Position numbers and translations under genes: made by a program. Shown piece after piece: positions 9,673-18,805 of a stretch of DNA of 36,680 bases. The DNA lies in the NCBI RefSeq assembly GCF_003056725.1, contig NZ_QBKZ01000025.1, positions 45,566 through 82,245 of the forward strand, in the 5' to 3' direction. The stretch is from Mangrovicoccus ximenensis. Lineage in GTDB: Bacteria; Pseudomonadota; Alphaproteobacteria; Rhodobacterales; Rhodobacteraceae. Below the pieces are notes generated by a model, which worked only from the letters and a program-made list of their open reading frames with translations, did not search any database and was not told where the DNA came from. The first letter of the stretch is position 1; each line of letters opens with the position of its first letter.

Positions 9673-10184
9673 ACGTGCTGGCCGCCGCGCGGGAGGCCGA
9701 GCCCGGTGCCGTGCTCATTTACCGGCCGCATCCCGATGTGGTCGCCGGGCTGCGCCCGGGACGGCTGTCCGCAGCCGAGGAAGCGCTGGCCGACCTGGTT
9801 CTGCCCGATGCGGACCCGGCCTGGCTCCTGTCGCAGGCCGACGCGCTCTGGACGATCACCTCGCTGATGGGCTTCGAGGCGCTGATGCGGCAGGTGCCGG
9901 TGACCTGCCTCGGCGCGCCCTTCTATGCGGGCTGGGGATTGACGCGCGACCTTGCTCCGGTGCCGGAGCGCCGCCGGGCGCCGGGGATCACGCTTGACGG
10001 GCTGGTGCATGCCGCGCTGATCGGCGCGCCGCGCTACCGCGACCCGGTGACGGGCCGGATCTGCACCGCGGAAGTGGCGCTGGACCGGCTGGCCGCCATG
10101 CCGCTGGACGTGCGCGGCCCGGCCGCACGGCTCGCCGCCAAGGCACAAGGGCTCTGGGCCACGATCCATCCGCGGCGCTGCTAG
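9673..10184 (+). pseudogene. Capsular polysaccharide protein KpsC-like, C-terminal fragment
   Basis: KpsC-type beta-Kdo transferases build the lipid-linked starter of capsule chains in the cytoplasm. The fragment reads VLIYRPHPDVVAGLR, LSQADALWTITSLMGFEALM, VTCLGAPFYAGWGLTRDLAP, then RRRAPGITLDGLVHAALIG and PRYRDPVTG, the highly typical C-terminal block of the family (PHPDV; TSL.GFEAL; G.PFYAGWGLT.D; PRY.DP.TG). About 170 residues remain of a protein normally more than 600 long. It starts without a proper initiation site at the junction with the VPLPA protein and ends at its own stop. Confidence 0.85.
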
Positions 10185-10918
10185 GGCAATCGGGTTCGGG
10201 CACCGCCTGTTGCATGGGGCCGAAGCTTTCGGACCATGGAGGCTGATCCTCCTGCCGACGGACGCGCTTGGATCACCGGTGGTCCGCGGCCGCCGCTCCG
10301 CGCAGGCGCCCCAAAGGCGGAAAGAGAAAGGCACAACTCCGAGGCTCTGCGTCAATCACCCGGGCAATTCCGGAGAAAAGACGGGCGGCGAACCGGCAAG
10401 GCAACCGCACCGGGTGCCGGAAAACCATCTTGCGCAATCGGCCAGAGGCGCATTTTCCGGCTGCCGGAACAATCCTTTTCCGCGCCGTTCTGCCCGCCAC
10501 TGGCGCTGCAGAGCAGGTCGCGCGGCAAAACACGGCAACGCCGGCGTGACGATCATCTGTCGGCCCCAGGACCGAAGGCGGCAGCCCCCCCAGCCGCCCC
10601 AGCCGGCTATGCGGCCGGATCACGCCCGCGGACGATGCCCTGCGCGGCTGGACCGCCGCAGCCCATGGCGGCTCCGGCGATCCACGATGCCTTCCCCGCC
10701 TGCTCCGGGCGCGGTCCGGCGATCCTGGCAGCGGAACAGGCCCCGGCCGAGCTTTGCGGCCTGTCCGCCGGGCGGCGCGCCGAGAGCCATGCCCGGCTTC
10801 TGGCCGCGCTGCTGCCCTTGCTGGAAACGGGACGCAACGGAGACGATTGACGGCGCCCGCGGCCTCGGGAAGATGCCGCGACCGGCACGGATGCCGGGAC
10901 TGCAGGGAGAGGACGCAG
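10185..10918. other. Stretch without a recognisable gene
   Basis: The sequence is GC-rich and open in several frames. One plus-strand run near 10720-10850 (ILAAEQAPAELCGLSAGR, then ARLLAALLPLLE before a stop) looks protein-like and may be the decayed C-terminus of an unidentified gene. Its last part leads into the speB ribosome-binding site (GGGAGAGG, about 10905-10912). Confidence 0.45.
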
Positions 10919-11697
10919 ATGACCGGGGACAAGGGCGACCAGGCCTTCCGCCGCAAGGACAAGCTCGGGCGCTGGCCCGAGATGACCTATGGCGGCGTGC
11001 TCAGCTTCCTGCGCCGCAGCTACAGCCGCGACCTGGAAGGCACCGACCTGGTGATCTCCGGCGTGCCCTATGACAGCGCGGTGACCAACCGCACCGGCAC
11101 CCGGCTGGGGCCGCAGGCGATCCGCGCGGCCTCGGTGCAGCTTGCCGAGCTGAAGGCCTTCCCCTGGGGGTTCGATCCGTTCGAGACGCTGGCGGCGATC
11201 GACTGGGGCGATGTCTGGCTCGACCCGCACCATCCCGAAACCGTCGCCCCGGCCATCGAGGCCCATGCCGATGCCATCCTCGCCTCGGGCGCGCGGATGC
11301 TGACGCTGGGCGGCGACCATTCGATCTCGCTGCCGCTGCTGCGCGCCCATGCCCGCCGCTTCGGGCCGCTGGCGCTGGTGCAGGTCGATGCGCATTGCGA
11401 CACCTGGGAAGACGACGGCACCCGGCTCGATCACGGCACGATGTTCTCGCGCGCCGTCGCCGAGGGGCTGATCGACGTCGAGCGCTCGGTGCAGGTCGGG
11501 CTGCGCACGCATAACGACGCCGATCCGCCCTTCCGCATCCTGACCGCGCCCTGGATCCACCGCTACGGCATCGACGCCGCGATCTGCGCGGTGCGCGAGC
11601 GCGCCGGGCGGGCGCCGGTCTATCTGAGCTTCGACATCGACGGGCTCGACCCGGCCTTCGCGCCGGGCACCGGCACGCCGGTGCCCGGGGGGCTGCT
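10919..11697 (+). pseudogene. speB: Agmatinase SpeB, C-terminus missing
   Basis: Agmatinase hydrolyses agmatine to putrescine and urea, with two Mn2+ ions held by Asp and His residues. The first three ligand motifs are present and intact: LGGDHSISLP, QVDAHCDTWEDDG and YLSFDIDGLDPAFAPGTGTP. The ATG at 10919 follows a good GGGAGAGG ribosome-binding site, and the N-terminus (FRRKDKLGRWPEMTYGGVLS) looks native. After GTGTPVPGGL the family sequence, including the final conserved Glu motif, is gone and the frame continues into antisense of the next fragment. About 260 of roughly 315 residues remain. Loss of the C-terminal 50 residues should inactivate the enzyme. Confidence 0.9.
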
Positions 11698-11877
11698 GGT
11701 CTGCAGCAGCAGGATGTTCAGGCGCGCTGCGTCGATCTTGCGGCGCGGAGCCAGGATCGCGCGGATCTCCGCGACGTTGCGGTCCAGCTCGCGGCGCAGC
11801 CGGTCCAGCAGGCCGCGCATCCGCGCCGCGCCTTCCGGCTGTGCGGCCGCAGGCGTCCGGATGTTGCGTTGGTCCAT
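11698..11877 (-). pseudogene. N-terminal fragment of an unknown helical protein
   Basis: The minus strand begins with ATG at 11877 behind a strong ribosome-binding site (GGGAGGAGC, spacing about 6). It encodes MDQRNIRTPAAAQPEGAARM, then LLDRLRRELDRNVAEIRAIL and a leucine-rich LNILLLQTS. It is helical and amphipathic. Homology cannot be judged because it stops at the speB junction after about 60 residues. It is divergent from tssA, so it might once have belonged to a type VI secretion cluster, but that is only context. Confidence 0.5.
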
Positions 11878-11977
11878 GAAAGCTCCTCCCTGTTCCCGCC
11901 CCAAGGGTGGACCGCGGGGAGCGGCTTGGCAATCTCCGCGCGATACGTCTTGCGGGAATGCAATCCATGCGTCAGAG

Positions 11978-12014
11978 TTTCCGTATCGGCACGGGCGTGT
12001 TTTTCCGTATCGCC
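11978..12014. repeat. Direct repeats upstream of tssA
   Basis: TTTCCGTATCGGC (11978-11990) and TTTCCGTATCGCC (12002-12014) repeat at a 24-bp distance in the divergent intergenic region before tssA. Two similar half-sites on nearly the same helix face could be a regulator-binding site. No known box is recognised. Confidence 0.4.
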
Positions 12015-12082
12015 GTCATGTTTTGCGTTCAGTGTCCAAAGTCACATTCAGGTCCGTTGGAATCGACTAAGAGAACGTCATC

Positions 12083-12713
12083 ATGTCCATTCACGATCAT
12101 CTGACAGCGTTCTCCGAGGCCGCGCCCAGCGGCGAAGACCCCGAATACGACGCCGATTTCCAGGCCCTCGAGCGGGCGGCGAAGCCGGGCGAGGAACGCC
12201 AGGCCGGCGCCGAGATCCTCGCGGCCGAAGAGCCCGACTACCGCGACGTCGCGGCGCGCGCCGAAGAGGTGCTGTCGCGCTGCCATGACCTGCGCGCCGC
12301 GCTCTACTACACCCATGCGGCGGCGGCGTTGCGGGGCTATCCGGGGCTGGCGGAGGGTCTGTCCTACATCCGGGCGCTGCTGCAGGATTTCTGGGACAGC
12401 TGCCATCCCGAGCTCGACCATGACGATCCCGACGACATGGCGCTGTTCCGGGTCAACACTCTGAGCGGGCTGACCGACGGCACGACGGTGCTGCGCGCGG
12501 TGCGGTCTGCGCCGCTGACCCTGTCGAACGCCTTCGGCCGGGTCACGCTGCGCGATCTCGAGATTGCCGACGGAGAACGCGAACCCTCCGAGGCCGTCCC
12601 GGCGATCACCGATCCGGCCGCGATCGCGGCCGCGTTCCAGGATACCGATCCGGCGGCGCTGGCGGAGATCGCCGCCGCGGCGCGGCAGGCGCTTGGCGAT
12701 GCGCGGGCGATGC
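12083..12713 (+). pseudogene. tssA: Type VI secretion protein TssA (ImpA N-terminal domain), truncated
   Basis: TssA proteins organise the baseplate and sheath of the type VI secretion machine. The opening (IHDHLTAFSEAAPSGEDPEYDADFQALER) and the block LRAALYYTHAAAALRGYPGL, SYIRALLQDFWDSCHPELD, DMALFRVNTLSGLTDG are typical of the ImpA N-terminal domain. After about 210 residues (ALGDARAM) the sequence switches to MobB in a different frame, so the C-terminal assembly domain is missing. The ATG at 12083 follows AAGAGAACG, a weak ribosome-binding site. No other T6SS gene is in the window. Confidence 0.87.
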
Positions 12714-12969
12714 GCCCGAGCCGCCGCTGGCCGAGCTGCTGGCGCGGCTCTCGCCGGTCGACCTGGTGCTGATCGAGGGCTACAAGTCCCAGGCGCATCC
12801 CAAGATCGAGGCGCATCGCGCCGCCACCGGGCGGCCGCTCCTGTCGCCGGCCAACCCGTCGATCCGCGCGGTCGCCTCGGATTGCGCGCCGGAGACCGCC
12901 CTGCCCTGCTTCGATCTCGACGACACCGCCGCGATTGCGGATTTCATCCTCGGCGAGGTGGGGCTGTGA
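12714..12969 (+). pseudogene. mobB: Molybdopterin-guanine dinucleotide adapter MobB, C-terminal fragment
   Basis: MobB is a GTP-binding helper in attaching GMP to the molybdenum cofactor. The fragment reads LAELLARLSPVDLVLIEGYK, KIEAHRAATGRPLL, IRAVASDCAP and DLDDTAAIADFILGEVGL, the typical C-terminal half. The N-terminal P-loop half is missing. It has no start codon and is joined to the cut end of tssA. Its TGA overlaps the GTG start of the next gene, so this pair is probably a native junction. Confidence 0.87.
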
Positions 12970-13740
12970 GCTTCGACACGATCGTCGTCGCGGACTGGTC
13001 GGGGGCCTCTTCGCCGACGCCCGCGAAACCGTCGAAGGATGCGATCTGGCTCGGCATTGCCCGGGGCGGCACGGTCGAAACCAGCTATCACCGCACGCGG
13101 GAGGATGCCGTTGCGGCGCTCTGCGCGCTCTTCGAGGCCGAAATCGCCGCCGGGCGGCGGGTCCTCGCGGGCTTCGATTTCCCCTTCGCCTATCCGCGGG
13201 GCTTCGCCGGTGCGGTCTGCGGCGGGCCTGACCCGCTGTCGCTCTGGGAGGCGCTGGCCGCCCGGATCGAGGACGGCCCGGACAATGCCAACAACCGCTG
13301 GCAGGCGGCGGCGGAGCTGAACGGGCTCTTCCCGGGGACCGGTCCGTTCTGGGGCTGTCCGGCGACGGTCGGGGACCCGCGCCTGCCTGCCAAGGGCAGC
13401 GTGCGGCAGGGCCATGGCCTGCCCGAACGGCGCGGCTGCGAAGAGCGGCTGAAGACGGCCCAGCCCTGCTGGAAGCTCTACACCACCGGCTCGGTCGGCT
13501 CGCAGGCGCTCTTGGGCATCGCCCGGCTCCAGGGCATGCGCGCGCGGTTCGGCGCCGAGATCGCCGTGCGCCCCTTCGAGAGCCGCGCGGCGCCGGTCAC
13601 GCTGGTGGAGCTTTTCCCCTCGCTGATCGCCCCGGTCATCGCGGACCTGGCGGAACCGGAGGAGATCAAGGACCGCGCGCAAGTCCGCGTCCTGGCCGGA
13701 GCGCTGGCGCGGCTCGACCCGGCAGCGCTCGCGGGGCAGC
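12966..13740 (+). pseudogene. Conserved protein (DUF429-like / molybdenum-cofactor neighbour), 3' end lost
   Basis: The start is GTG at 12966, overlapping the mobB stop (GTGA), implying translational coupling. The protein opens FDTIVVADWSGASSPTPAKP and has GRRVLAGFDFPFAYPRGFAG, NRWQAAAELNGLF, CWKLYTTGSVGSQALLGIAR and VTLVELFPSLIAP. The early Asp and the FDFPF motif suggest an RNase H-like fold as in DUF429 proteins. In related bacteria it often sits after mobB, but its reaction is unknown. Family sequence ends near LARLDPAALAG (about 13735). The frame has no stop and continues in phase into the Crp/Fnr gene, which suggests a deletion that removed the last residues and the stop codon. Confidence 0.6.
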
Positions 13741-13781
13741 GGCGGCGGGGCGGGTCCCGGCCATGCGGCAGGGGACCCGGC

Positions 13782-14459
13782 ATGAGCCGGAGCGCACCGC
13801 CCTGGCAGGGCCTGCCGCTTTTCGAGGGGATTGCCGCAGAGCGCCTGGCGCCTCTCAACCTGCGCTGGAGCGCGCCCAGCTTCGCGCCGGGCCAGATGGT
13901 CTTCGACCGCGAGGATCCTGGGCGCGACGTCTATTTCCTGCTCTCCGGAGCGCTCCTGGCCGTCTACTGGACGGAGGATGGGCGCGAGGTCGTCTATACG
14001 CGGATCGGAACCGGCGCGATGCTCGGCGAATTGTCGGCCATCGACGGCGGCGCGCGGTCGCTGGCGATCTTTGCCCGTGCGCCGTCGCGGCTGCTGCAGC
14101 TGCCGGAGGCCTCCTTCCATCTGCTGCTCGACGAGGTGCCGGAGATCCGCAGGCGGGTGATGCGTGACCTGGTCGGCCGGATCCGCGATCTGACGCAGAA
14201 GGCGCACGAGCTTTCGACCTATTCCATCGAACAGCGGCTCTGCGCCTATCTGGTCCGGCTGTCGCTGCAGACCGGCAGCCTGCATCCCGGCGCGGTTATC
14301 GCCGATGCGCCGACCCATCTGGAAATCGCCGGGTCCATCGGCGCCAACCGGGAGATGGTGTCGCGCTCCATGAGCCGCCTGGCAAAACGCGGCGCGATCC
14401 GCACCGCGCGCAAGAAGATCGAGATTCTCGATCCGGACCTGCTGTCCGACGTGCTGTGA
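13782..14459 (+). CDS. Crp/Fnr-family transcriptional regulator
   Basis: This complete regulator of about 225 residues combines a cyclic-nucleotide-binding beta-barrel (FEGIAAERLAPLNLRW, DVYFLLSGALLAVYW, GAMLGELSAIDGGARSLAIF) with a dimer helix (RDLVGRIRDLTQKAHELS) and a C-terminal winged helix (THLEIAGSIGANREMVSRSM). It lacks the N-terminal cysteine cluster of FNR. The barrel motif GELSAIDGGARS resembles the cAMP-binding 'GE.....RSA' but is not exact, so the ligand is uncertain. The start ATG at 13782 is preceded by GGGGA. The upstream frame reads into it without a stop, so a longer fusion protein could be made. A hairpin follows the stop. Confidence 0.88.
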   Translation: MSRSAPPWQGLPLFEGIAAERLAPLNLRWSAPSFAPGQMVFDREDPGRDVYFLLSGALLAVYWTEDGREVVYTRIGTGAMLGELSAIDGGARSLAIFARAPSRLLQLPEASFHLLLDEVPEIRRRVMRDLVGRIRDLTQKAHELSTYSIEQRLCAYLVRLSLQTGSLHPGAVIADAPTHLEIAGSIGANREMVSRSMSRLAKRGAIRTARKKIEILDPDLLSDVL

Positions 14460-14466
14460 GCTGATC

Positions 14467-14489
14467 GCCCCGGCTGGTGCCGCCGGGGC
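14467..14489. terminator. GC-rich hairpin between convergent genes
   Basis: GCCCCGGC (14467-14474) and GCCGGGGC (14482-14489) form a perfect 8-bp stem with a 7-base loop, directly after the crp stop and facing the chemoreceptor tail. It has no U-run. It may work in both directions, or need a factor. Confidence 0.5.
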
Positions 14490-14498
14490 AGAGAGCCG

Positions 14499-14682
14499 TC
14501 AGGACGCGAGCCGGTCCGCTTCGGCGCTGCGCGTCGGGCTGGACCCGCCGGTCAGAACGAAGGCCCCGATCGCAGTTGCCAGGGCGTGGGCTTTGCCCTG
14601 AAGCGAGGAGACCGCCGCATTGGTCTCTTCGAAAATGGCGGCATTCTGCTGGGTGCTGCGGTCGAGCTCGCCTGTGGCTGCT
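14499..14682 (-). pseudogene. Methyl-accepting chemotaxis protein, C-terminal tail
   Basis: The minus strand encodes the end of a chemoreceptor signalling domain: TGELDRSTQQNAAIFEETNA, then AAVSSLQGKAHALATAIGAF, and a Ser/Thr-rich tail to the stop at 14499. The 'D..TQQNAA..EE..AA' pattern is the adaptation helix of alphaproteobacterial receptors. Everything before it is missing. The break coincides with a copy of the short breakpoint repeat at 14683. Roughly 60 residues remain. Confidence 0.82.
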
Positions 14683-14715
14683 GAGCTTGCTCCCGGATCC
14701 CGGAGTGGGAGTTAC
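14683..14715 (+). repeat. Breakpoint repeat, copy 1
   Basis: GAGCTTGCTCCCGGATCCC followed by GGAGTGGGAGTTACA. It lies exactly where the chemoreceptor C-terminus loses homology. Related copies are at 21017-21049 and, on the minus strand, 30964-30993. Confidence 0.65.
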
Positions 14716-15279
14716 AGTACTCGCCGAGAGAAGGCTCCCGGATGGGCAGGCAGCTTCCGGCGGATCCGCTCCCGGCGGGGCGGCCGGACCCTTGGCGGTA
14801 GCGCGGCGGGGACTCCGCCAGATCCGACACGTCCGGAACGACGGTCTCCGCACCGTCGGACGGGCGTTTCGTCCACCCGGGCCGCGGACGGGCGCGAAAG
14901 ACGCGGTCCGGCAAGGCGGCCCCTTGCGCAGCCCGCCCCTGCCGGAACGCCATTATCCAGGAAGCCGGCAGCTTCGCCGGTCCCCGGGTCGGCGACGGCC
15001 CGATGTCGCGGCAGCTTTTGGTGTCGCAGACCAACAGGACCGGAAACAGCCGCAGTTCCGCTGCCGGGCGGACGGCCTTGCCCTACGGATCAAGGCTGGC
15101 GGCGCGCCGTGCCGCCCCAACTGCAACGCGGGAATCCACCGGCTTGCCGAGCGGCGGGGCAGCTCCGCACCGCCGCCGCAGAGGCATGCAAACATGCCCG
15201 CTTGCCAATGGCCGAAAGCAACCCGCCGCCGGGCGGAAACCGGCGCCCCGCGATCCGCAAGGAGCCCCGGCCTCCCGCG
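14716..15279. other. Stretch without a recognisable gene
   Basis: It is GC-rich and follows the breakpoint repeat. No protein family could be read on either strand and no insertion-sequence transposase is evident. Confidence 0.45.
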
Positions 15280-15609
15280 TCAGGCTGCCGGAAGACGGAT
15301 GTCGAGCGGCGCCGCGCCCCCGGCGATCTCCAGCAGCCGGTCGATGTTGGGATGGGCGCCGGGACGGTTGCGTGCATCGGCTGTGTGCTCGGCGAAAACC
15401 GCGAGACCGTGCTCCGCGGCTTCGGCCGTCAGGGCGCCGAATGCTTGGTGGAGGTACTGGTAGACCGCGAGGGAGCCCTGCTTGCCCGGCTGGTTCTCGA
15501 TGGTCGCGACGACCGCACCGGCCGGGTCGACGAGCTCGAGCGCCGCAAGGCCCTCGATCGACGGCAGAAGTTGCAGGTTGTCCTTGAACGAAGCAGTGGG
15601 CTGGATCAT
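15280..15609 (-). CDS. DUF2322 family protein
   Basis: This complete protein of about 109 residues matches DUF2322 along its length: FKDNLQLLPSIEGLAALELV, VVATIENQPGKQGSLAVYQY, AFGALTAEAAEHGLAVFAEH and HPNIDRLLEIAGGAAPLDIR. The function of the family is unknown. The ATG at 15609 is chosen over the upstream TTG because AAGGA lies about 8 bases before it. It is one of the few intact genes and stands alone: both flanks are stretches with no recognisable gene. Confidence 0.87.
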   Translation of the reverse strand: MIQPTASFKDNLQLLPSIEGLAALELVDPAGAVVATIENQPGKQGSLAVYQYLHQAFGALTAEAAEHGLAVFAEHTADARNRPGAHPNIDRLLEIAGGAAPLDIRLPAA

Positions 15610-16810
15610 CGCCAAATCCTTTCTGGGAGGTCTCGCCCGGCGTCTAGCAGCTCCGCGCCGCCGCCGCCATGGCGCGGCTGCACGCTCCGGCAGCCTCCGT
15701 TCCCCACGGGCTGCCGATGCCGGGGCCCGCGCTGGCGTGTCCGTGGCAGGGGACGCCCCTGGGCGAGGCTGCGGGCGCAGGTCCCCGCCCGCCTCCGGCG
15801 CGTTTGGGCCGGCTCATGGCCGCTGTTTTGGAACTCATGGACACAAGCCCGGCACCTCGGAAAATCCCCAAATGTCGCCCAATCAAGTTGTTCAGGATCG
15901 ACGGCGTTCACGGCGGCATGCGGGAAGGCCTTTGCCGGAGCCGCCGCACACGGAGAACTGACCGCGCACAGCGCGAGGATCCGTCCGACGGCAGCGCTGG
16001 CGCGGGACAGGTGCCATGCTCCGTCCCGATCCTCGCCCTGGCGCATACCGCCGGGTGCTGCAGGATCGTCCCGGCCGGAAGGCCCGCATCCGGATTGCCG
16101 ATGGCAACATCTCTGCTTGGGCACCCGCCATGTCGGATATCGCCCCATGCGGACTGCATCGCCTCGCCCGCGGCGGCCGCCATGCGGACCAAACGGGTCG
16201 CATCCGCCAGCTGCAGCCGGGAAATGGCGAGGGCCGGAACGGAGAAAAGGAAGGATCGGGAGATCAACTTGTCCTCCCCGGGCGGCGCAACCACAGCTTG
16301 GCGGAGGATCGGCTCCGCGGGCCGGGCGATGGCAAAGTCGCGTCCTCTGCCGACCCTGGGCGACCCTCTCGCGGCGCAGACTGCATGGCAGAACAGCGCT
16401 TCGGCATGGTCACCGCCCCCAAGGCCCCTTGCGCCTTGGATGCCCGGCTGCGGGCCTGCGGCACCGGCATGGACCGGAGCGGCAATCAGTGCCGGAGCGG
16501 CCTCAGCAGGCGCCGCACGCGCCACAGCGGCTACAGGGAGCCGCAGGGCGCCACGAGTATGCCCCATGGCGACAGGAAGCCGCCGTCGAAAAGGGTCCGG
16601 TGCCGCGGAGGTTGCAGGCCCGCCCCCGCTCAGGGCCGGAGCACCAGCCGGCACGGCCCGCAGGACCATGGCTGACCGACAGCGAGGCTATGGAGCGGCA
16701 GGGCCGCAAAAAGCGGCGCTCAGGGCGGTGCCGGGAGACCGCCGACAGCTTGCTCCGTTCCCCCGGCTTGACCGGACAGGATCAGCCCGGTGGTGCGCCC
16801 GGGCGCGCTT
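15610..16810. other. 1.2-kb stretch without a recognisable gene
   Basis: Frames on both strands stay open for hundreds of bases because of the high GC content, but no domain or motif is readable. It may contain the promoter of the DUF2322 gene at its left end. I consider it decayed coding DNA. Confidence 0.45.
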
Positions 16811-17119
16811 TCAGTCCGCGGCGCAAGGCGTGGCGCTGCCGATCGCGCGGATCACATGCGCGCGCACCGCCGCCGGATCGCCGCCGACGCCGTCCGCGCC
16901 GAGCCGCTTCCACAGCACCTGGTCGGCGGGCACGCAGAGCAGCGTGTCGAGGCCGGGACTGTCGGAATAGCTCTGGGCGATGCGCTTGAGCACCGCCATC
17001 TGCAGGCCGAGATCGCGGCCTGCGATGGAGACGCGGCCGAGACGCTGCCAGCCCTCGTCGGTGCTGACATAGAGGACCACCTCTTCGGTGGACAGGGACA
17101 GAGCCAGGTTCGGTCGCAT
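16811..17119 (-). pseudogene. N-terminal fragment of a conserved Rhodobacterales protein
   Basis: The minus strand begins MRPNLALSLSTEEVVLYVST at 17119 and continues EGWQRLGRVSIAGRDLGLQM, LLCVPADQVLWKRLG and GDPAAVRAHVIRAIGSATP. The opening 'RPN.ALSLS...I.LL.R...GW..LG.V' recurs in large Rhodobacterales proteins sometimes labelled translation initiation factor 2, whose function is not established; this is recalled, not checked. Intact proteins are much longer, and family sequence stops at the TGA at 16811. The gene diverges from the SIMPL gene across a 122-bp intergenic region. Confidence 0.55.
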
Positions 17120-17241
17120 GTATCCGCTCTCAACCTGCTTTACGGCAGGTCTTGGTTTTCTTCACGTATAGCATGTTCAACTATGTCGACACTATATGCG
17201 GTAAACACTGCATTGACGGAATTTCCGGGGAGGCAAGGAAA
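17120..17241. promoter_or_regulatory. Divergent intergenic region
   Basis: This less GC-rich 122-bp region separates the minus-strand fragment (start 17119) and the SIMPL gene (start 17242). It should hold both promoters, but no well-spaced -35/-10 pair is clear. A good ribosome-binding site, GGGGAGGCAAGG (17227-17238), serves the SIMPL gene and supports the ATG at 17242. Confidence 0.55.
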
Positions 17242-17898
17242 ATGCGGCAGGTTTTGGCTATGGCACTGGCCGGGGCGATGGTTCTTCCGGCAGCGGCATG
17301 GAGCCAGGGGCAGGCGGAGCTGACCGTCACGGGCACCGGCGAGATCCAGGTGCTGCCCGACATGGCGACGGTGACGCTGGGCGTCGAGGAGCAGGGCGGC
17401 ACCGCCGAGGAGGCGGTCGCCTCGGCTTCGGCGAAGATCGCGGCGGTGCTCGACACGCTGGCGGCGGCGGGCGTCGCCGCCGAGGACGTCCAGACCGCGG
17501 GTCTGACGCTCAACCCGGTCTACGAAACGCCGCGCGACGACGTGAACCGTCCGCCGCGGATCCTCGGCTTCGAGGCCGGGAACACGCTCCGGGTGACGGT
17601 GCGCGAGCTCGATGCGCTGGGAATGATCCTCGACGGCGTGGTGAAGGGCGGCGCGAACACGTTCCGCGGGCTGGTCTTCGGCCTGCAGGACCCGTCGATG
17701 GCGCATGACGATGCCCGCAAGGAGGCGGTGACCGATGCGCTGGCGAAGGCGGCGGTGATCGCCGGGGCGGCCGGCGGCAGCCGCGGCGCGATCCTGTCGA
17801 TCGAAGAGGCCGGGTCGGGCGGGTTCCGCCCCGAATACGGCGCGCGCATGGCGATGTCCGACGCCGCCACCGCCGGCGCGCCCGACATGCCGGAGGTG
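17242..17898 (+). pseudogene. SIMPL-domain periplasmic protein, fused in frame to a peptidase tail
   Basis: SIMPL/DUF541 proteins are periplasmic; their role is poorly known, with links to oxidative stress. The protein begins with a signal peptide (MRQVLAMALAGAMVLPAAAW) and continues ELTVTGTGEIQVLPDMATVT, VEEQGGTAEEAVASASAKIA, then GFEAGNTLRVTVRELDALGM and ARKEAVTDALAKAAVIAGAA, all typical. The family's last strand (usually ending 'V.V.F.L') is missing. After AGAPDMPEV the frame continues without a stop into the C-terminus of an M48 peptidase. Start choice is supported by the ribosome-binding site and signal peptide. The chimera of 268 residues could be translated and exported. Confidence 0.83.
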
Positions 17899-18048
17899 CT
17901 GGAGCTCTTCGCTTCGCATCCCGCGCTGGAGGAGCGGTCGCGCGCCGCGCGCGATGCCGCGGCGCGTGCCGCCGACCGTCCGGTGATCAGCCCCGCCGAA
18001 TGGCAGGCGCTGCAATCGGTTTGCCGCCGCACATCGGCAATGCCCTGA
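17899..18048 (+). pseudogene. M48-family metallopeptidase, C-terminal fragment
   Basis: The 49 residues LELFASHPALEERSRAARDA... and ISPAEWQALQSVC match the C-terminal end of M48/BepA-like peptidases, where the text is close to 'FASHP....R...AR.......L...EWQALR.IC'. The HExxH zinc site and all other parts are absent. It is joined in frame to the SIMPL protein, and the last few residues (RRTSAMP) before the stop are probably not native. Confidence 0.7.
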
Positions 18049-18117
18049 CACAGCCGTGGTTTGCCAAGCTTGCGAAGCCCTGCTAACCGGAACGTGATTG
18101 CCCTCGGGAGCCAGACG

Positions 18118-18684
18118 ATGAACCGCCGTACCGCCCTTGCCCTGACCGCGAGCCTCGCCCTGATGGGCTGCACCACCGACATCGCGCCGGATATCGCCAA
18201 CCGCCCGCTGGGCGATTTCAGCCTGCAGCACCTGGTGGTCGTGGTCGACGATCCGCAGCGCGGACCGATGTCGCGCGCCTCCGACGACGAGTCTCTGCAG
18301 ACGGCCGTGACCGAGGCGGTGGAGACCCGGTTCCGCCGCTTCCAGGGCGGCGCGGACTATTCGATCGGCATCAAGGTCGTCGGCTACGCGCTGGCCGCGC
18401 CGGGCATTCCGGTGCTGCTGGCGCCGCGCTCCCTGCTGGCGATGAACGTCGCGGTGTTCGATGCCGACCAGCAGCGCATCAGCGGCGACTGGAAGCAGCT
18501 CGTCGTCTGGGAACGCGCCGGCGGCGACCAGATCGTCGGCACCGGCTACACCTCCACCGCCGAGGAGCAGCTGGCCGAGCTGGCCGACAATGCCGCCGTC
18601 GAGATCGAGAAATGGATGCGCGAGAACGAGGGCTGGTTCGCCCGCCCCGCCGCGGCGCCGGCGGCGGACGGTCCGTCCAGCTGA
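18118..18684 (+). CDS. Predicted lipoprotein (DUF6778-like)
   Basis: The protein of 188 residues starts MNRRTALALTASLALMGC, a lipoprotein signal peptide with lipobox LMGC. It continues with SLQHLVVVVDDPQRGPMSRA, ETRFRRFQGGADYSIGIKVV, GIPVLLAPRSLLAMNVAVFD and EEQLAELADNAAVEIEKWMR. It resembles small lipoproteins of Rhodobacterales grouped as DUF6778; the function is unknown. The sequence looks complete, with a Pro/Ala-rich tail. It is 70 bp downstream of the chimera and in the same direction. Confidence 0.75.
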   Translation: MNRRTALALTASLALMGCTTDIAPDIANRPLGDFSLQHLVVVVDDPQRGPMSRASDDESLQTAVTEAVETRFRRFQGGADYSIGIKVVGYALAAPGIPVLLAPRSLLAMNVAVFDADQQRISGDWKQLVVWERAGGDQIVGTGYTSTAEEQLAELADNAAVEIEKWMRENEGWFARPAAAPAADGPSS

Positions 18685-18805
18685 CCGGCCGGATGGCGGG
18701 CCGCATCGCGGGGCAGGGCGGCGGAGTTCCGCCCGCCAAGCCCGTGCCGCAGCGCGGAAACGTGGCCTGCGGGCCGCAAACCCCGGTCCCCGGCCCCCGA
18801 AAGGC

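Noticed and set aside
15669..16970. Plus-strand open frame of 433 codons, with a 253-codon frame opposite
   Set aside because: Both are open only because of GC content; neither shows a readable domain.
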